Of a DNA stretch of 64,000 bases, positions 62,209 to 64,000 are shown piece after piece. The DNA is from Hyphomicrobiales bacterium (GTDB lineage: Bacteria; Pseudomonadota; Alphaproteobacteria; Rhizobiales; Rhodobiaceae). Each line of letters starts with the position of its first letter. Positions within the stretch are counted from its first letter, which is position 1. The notes beneath the pieces were generated by a model. That model was not told the origin of the DNA and did no database searches. It saw nothing but the letters and a program-made list of their open reading frames with translations. Made by a program: the position numbers and the translations under genes. The stretch spans positions 239,118 through 303,117 of the forward strand of contig PKTR01000001.1 in the NCBI GenBank assembly GCA_002869065.1, read 5' to 3'.

Positions 62209-63150
62209 ATGACCATCGCCTTCACCTTTCCTGGACAGGGTAGTCAGGCGGTCGGTATGGGCAAGGACCTTGCCGATACCTATCCCGAAGCCGCCGCCGT
62301 GTTTGAGGAAGTCGACGCCGCGCTCGGTGAAAAGCTCACCGATACGATGTGGAACGGCCCGGCCGATGCGCTCACACTGACGGCGAACGCCCAGCCGGCT
62401 TTGATGGCCGTCAGCCTCGCTGCAATGCGGGTGCTAGAGGCGCGCGGGCTCGATCTGGCCGCTTCCGTCTCCTACGTCGCCGGCCATTCGCTCGGTGAAT
62501 ATTCCGCGCTCGCCGCCGCCGGCAGCCTGAGCATCGCCGATGCGGCCCGCCTCTTGCGCACGCGCGGGCGCGCCATGCAGGAAGCCGTTCCGGTCGGTGA
62601 GGGCGCCATGGCGGCGCTTCTCGGACTCGACCTTGACGCGGCCGCAAAAGTCGCAGCCGAAGCGGCTGAAGGCGCGGTTTGCGAGGTCGCCAACGATAAC
62701 GCCGACGGTCAGGTTGTGATTTCGGGCCATCGTGCCGCGATCGAACGCGCGCTCGATATCGCCAAGGCCGCGGGCGCCAAGCGCGCCGTACTCCTGCCGG
62801 TCAGCGCGCCGTTTCATTGTTCCTTGATGGCGCCGGCTGCCGACGTCATGGCCGAGGCGCTTGCTGCCGTCGAGATCAAGGCGCCGAAGGTTCCGCTGAT
62901 TGCCAATGTGGTCGCCGGCCCGGTCAGCGACGCCGGCCAGATCCGTAACAACCTCGTCGCCCAGGTGACCGGGTCCGTGCGCTGGCGCGAATCCGTCGCA
63001 TGGCTTGCCGGCAACGGTGTTGGCACGCTGGCCGAGATCGGCTCGGGCAAGGTGCTGAGCGGTCTCGCCAAGCGTATTGCCAAGGGCGTCGAAACCGTTA
63101 CCGTCAATGGCCCGGCGGATATCGATCCGCTGCTTGCCCGGCTTGGCTGA
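62209..63150 (+). CDS. fabD: malonyl-CoA:ACP transacylase
   Basis: A 313-residue enzyme that loads malonyl groups on acyl carrier protein. FTFPGQGSQAVGMG is the oxyanion loop; the catalytic S94 is in VAGHSLGEYSALAAAG; the His is in VSAPFHCSLM. ATG 62209 follows GGGGAG; the open frame extends upstream without support. Confidence 0.96.
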   Translation: MTIAFTFPGQGSQAVGMGKDLADTYPEAAAVFEEVDAALGEKLTDTMWNGPADALTLTANAQPALMAVSLAAMRVLEARGLDLAASVSYVAGHSLGEYSALAAAGSLSIADAARLLRTRGRAMQEAVPVGEGAMAALLGLDLDAAAKVAAEAAEGAVCEVANDNADGQVVISGHRAAIERALDIAKAAGAKRAVLLPVSAPFHCSLMAPAADVMAEALAAVEIKAPKVPLIANVVAGPVSDAGQIRNNLVAQVTGSVRWRESVAWLAGNGVGTLAEIGSGKVLSGLAKRIAKGVETVTVNGPADIDPLLARLG

Positions 63151-63177
63151 CCCATTTGAATTTCGCGAAGGAAAAAG

Positions 63178-63918
63178 ATGATGTTTGATCTGAGCGGCAA
63201 GACCGCGCTTGTGACCGGCGCAACCGGCGGCATTGGCGGCGCCATCGCCGAGGCACTGCATGCGCAGGGTGCCACCGTGGTGCTGTCCGGCACCCGTGCC
63301 GAACGGCTCGAGGACCTCGCCTCCAAGCTCGGCGAACGTGTTCACATTGCGGCCGCCAATCTCTCCGACCGCGCCGATGTCGACGGGCTGATCGCCAAGG
63401 CCGAGGCCGCTGCGGGTCAGGTCGATATTCTGGTCAACAATGCCGGCATTACTCGCGACATGCTGTTCATGCGCATGAAGGATGAGGACTGGGACGCCGT
63501 CATCGAGGTCAACCTCACAGCGGGCTTCCGCCTTTGCCGCTCGGCGCTGAAGGGTATGATGAAGCGCCGCTTCGGCCGCATCATCGGCATCACCTCGGTC
63601 GTCGGCACCACCGGCAACCCGGGGCAGGGTAATTATGCCGCAGCAAAGGCCGGCATGGTCGGCATGTCGAAGTCGCTCGCGCAGGAAGTCGCGAGCCGCG
63701 GCATCACCGTCAACACCGTCGCGCCGGGCTTCATCGACACCGCGATGACCGAAGCGCTGAACGACAAGCAGCGCGAGGCGATTCTGACTGCGGTTCCCGC
63801 CGGACGGTTGGGAACCGGCGAGGACGTGGCCGCCGCGGTGGCCTATCTGGCCAGCGATGAAGCGGCCTACGTGACCGGCCAGACGCTGCACGTCAATGGC
63901 GGCATGGCGATGATCTAA
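63178..63918 (+). CDS. fabG: 3-oxoacyl-ACP reductase
   Basis: A 246-residue SDR that reduces 3-oxoacyl-ACP with NADPH. TGATGGIGGAIAEAL binds the cofactor; NNAG, GITSVVG and YAAAKAGMVGMSKSLAQE carry the catalytic Asn, Ser, Tyr and Lys. ATG 63178 (or 63181). 27 bases after fabD. acpP probably follows beyond the window edge. Confidence 0.96.
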   Translation: MMFDLSGKTALVTGATGGIGGAIAEALHAQGATVVLSGTRAERLEDLASKLGERVHIAAANLSDRADVDGLIAKAEAAAGQVDILVNNAGITRDMLFMRMKDEDWDAVIEVNLTAGFRLCRSALKGMMKRRFGRIIGITSVVGTTGNPGQGNYAAAKAGMVGMSKSLAQEVASRGITVNTVAPGFIDTAMTEALNDKQREAILTAVPAGRLGTGEDVAAAVAYLASDEAAYVTGQTLHVNGGMAMI

Positions 63919-63928
63919 GGCCGGAAAT

Positions 63929-63961
63929 CCGCCGCCCGGAAGCGCTTTCCACAGGCGGCGG
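63929..63961 (+). other. stem-loop after fabG
   Basis: CCGCCGCC and GGCGGCGG enclose a nested GGAA/TTCC stem, 11 bases after the fabG stop. No T-run, so it may attenuate rather than end transcription toward the next gene. Confidence 0.4.
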
Positions 63962-64000
63962 ACTAGGCTGTTTGCGTGTCTGGCCAAGCCGGATAAAGTG

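Noticed and set aside
62434-63987. 517-codon antisense frame over fabD and fabG
   Set aside because: Shadow of two well-identified genes.
1-64000. CRISPR array, insertion sequence, prophage or secretion-system island
   Set aside because: No regularly spaced repeats, transposase, integrase, phage structural genes or toxin-antitoxin pairs were seen.

Overview
The window is a stretch of GC-rich bacterial chromosome, most likely from an alphaproteobacterium of the order Hyphomicrobiales (Rhizobiales). The evidence is the gene order purF-cvpA-radA-alr-dnaB-rplI-rpsR-rpsF diverging from fabD-fabG, typical families (DUF2865, DUF2059, DUF2783, NnrU, class II DAHP synthase, citramalate synthase), and palindromic intergenic repeats of the kind common in this order. 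I cannot name a genus. There is no CRISPR array, insertion sequence, prophage or rRNA; one tRNA-Val(CAC) is present.

Layout. 1-3.0 kb: leftward NAD-dependent formate dehydrogenase genes (fused FdsG-FdsB beta subunit, then a cupin and a LysE exporter, then the start of the alpha subunit). 3.1-7.2 kb: a possible small RNA with a C-rich loop, then a nitric-oxide-type module: a SLAC1/TehA-like channel divergent from an NsrR-like Rrf2 regulator with a 20-bp operator palindrome inside the channel promoter, followed by a second multi-pass membrane protein (TsoY-like). 7.2-8.8 kb: a membrane gene with atypical codons next to tRNA-Val, and gph. 9-19 kb: gabD, rpiA, a DUF2059 protein, glutathione reductase fused to a GNAT domain, a gamma-glutamylcyclotransferase-like protein, a class V aminotransferase with an alkyltransferase, an acyltransferase and a YbdK-type ligase, giving a loose glutathione theme. 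19-28.6 kb: di-haem peroxidase, class II DAHP synthase, a GFA protein, LigB-type dioxygenase, nadE, gltX and two secreted proteins of unknown role.

28.9-36.2 kb is a coherent aromatic-degradation island: maiA and a MarR regulator leftward; hmgA, msrB, fahA, an MBL-fold protein, and an MhaA/MhaB-like hydroxylase pair rightward. A MarR-type operator lies between the -35 and -10 boxes of hmgA. No 4-hydroxyphenylpyruvate dioxygenase is seen, so homogentisate may come from 3-hydroxyphenylacetate through MhaAB.

36.3-48.7 kb holds creA, two EamA/RarD transporters, a chemoreceptor, cysS, a VOC/GFA/cimA/rarD operon, a LOG protein, a LysM surface protein and nnrU. 49-64 kb is core: a YfgM-like protein, bamB and der, then palindromic repeats, an SDR, purF, cvpA, radA, alr, dnaB, the rpsF-rpsR-rplI operon, and divergent fabD-fabG.

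The points most worth a second look are the reductase-GNAT fusion, the NsrR/SLAC1/TsoY-like module with its operator, the candidate C-loop small RNA, the MBL protein lacking two metal ligands in the homogentisate operon, and the structured region between two terminators ahead of the DAHP synthase gene.
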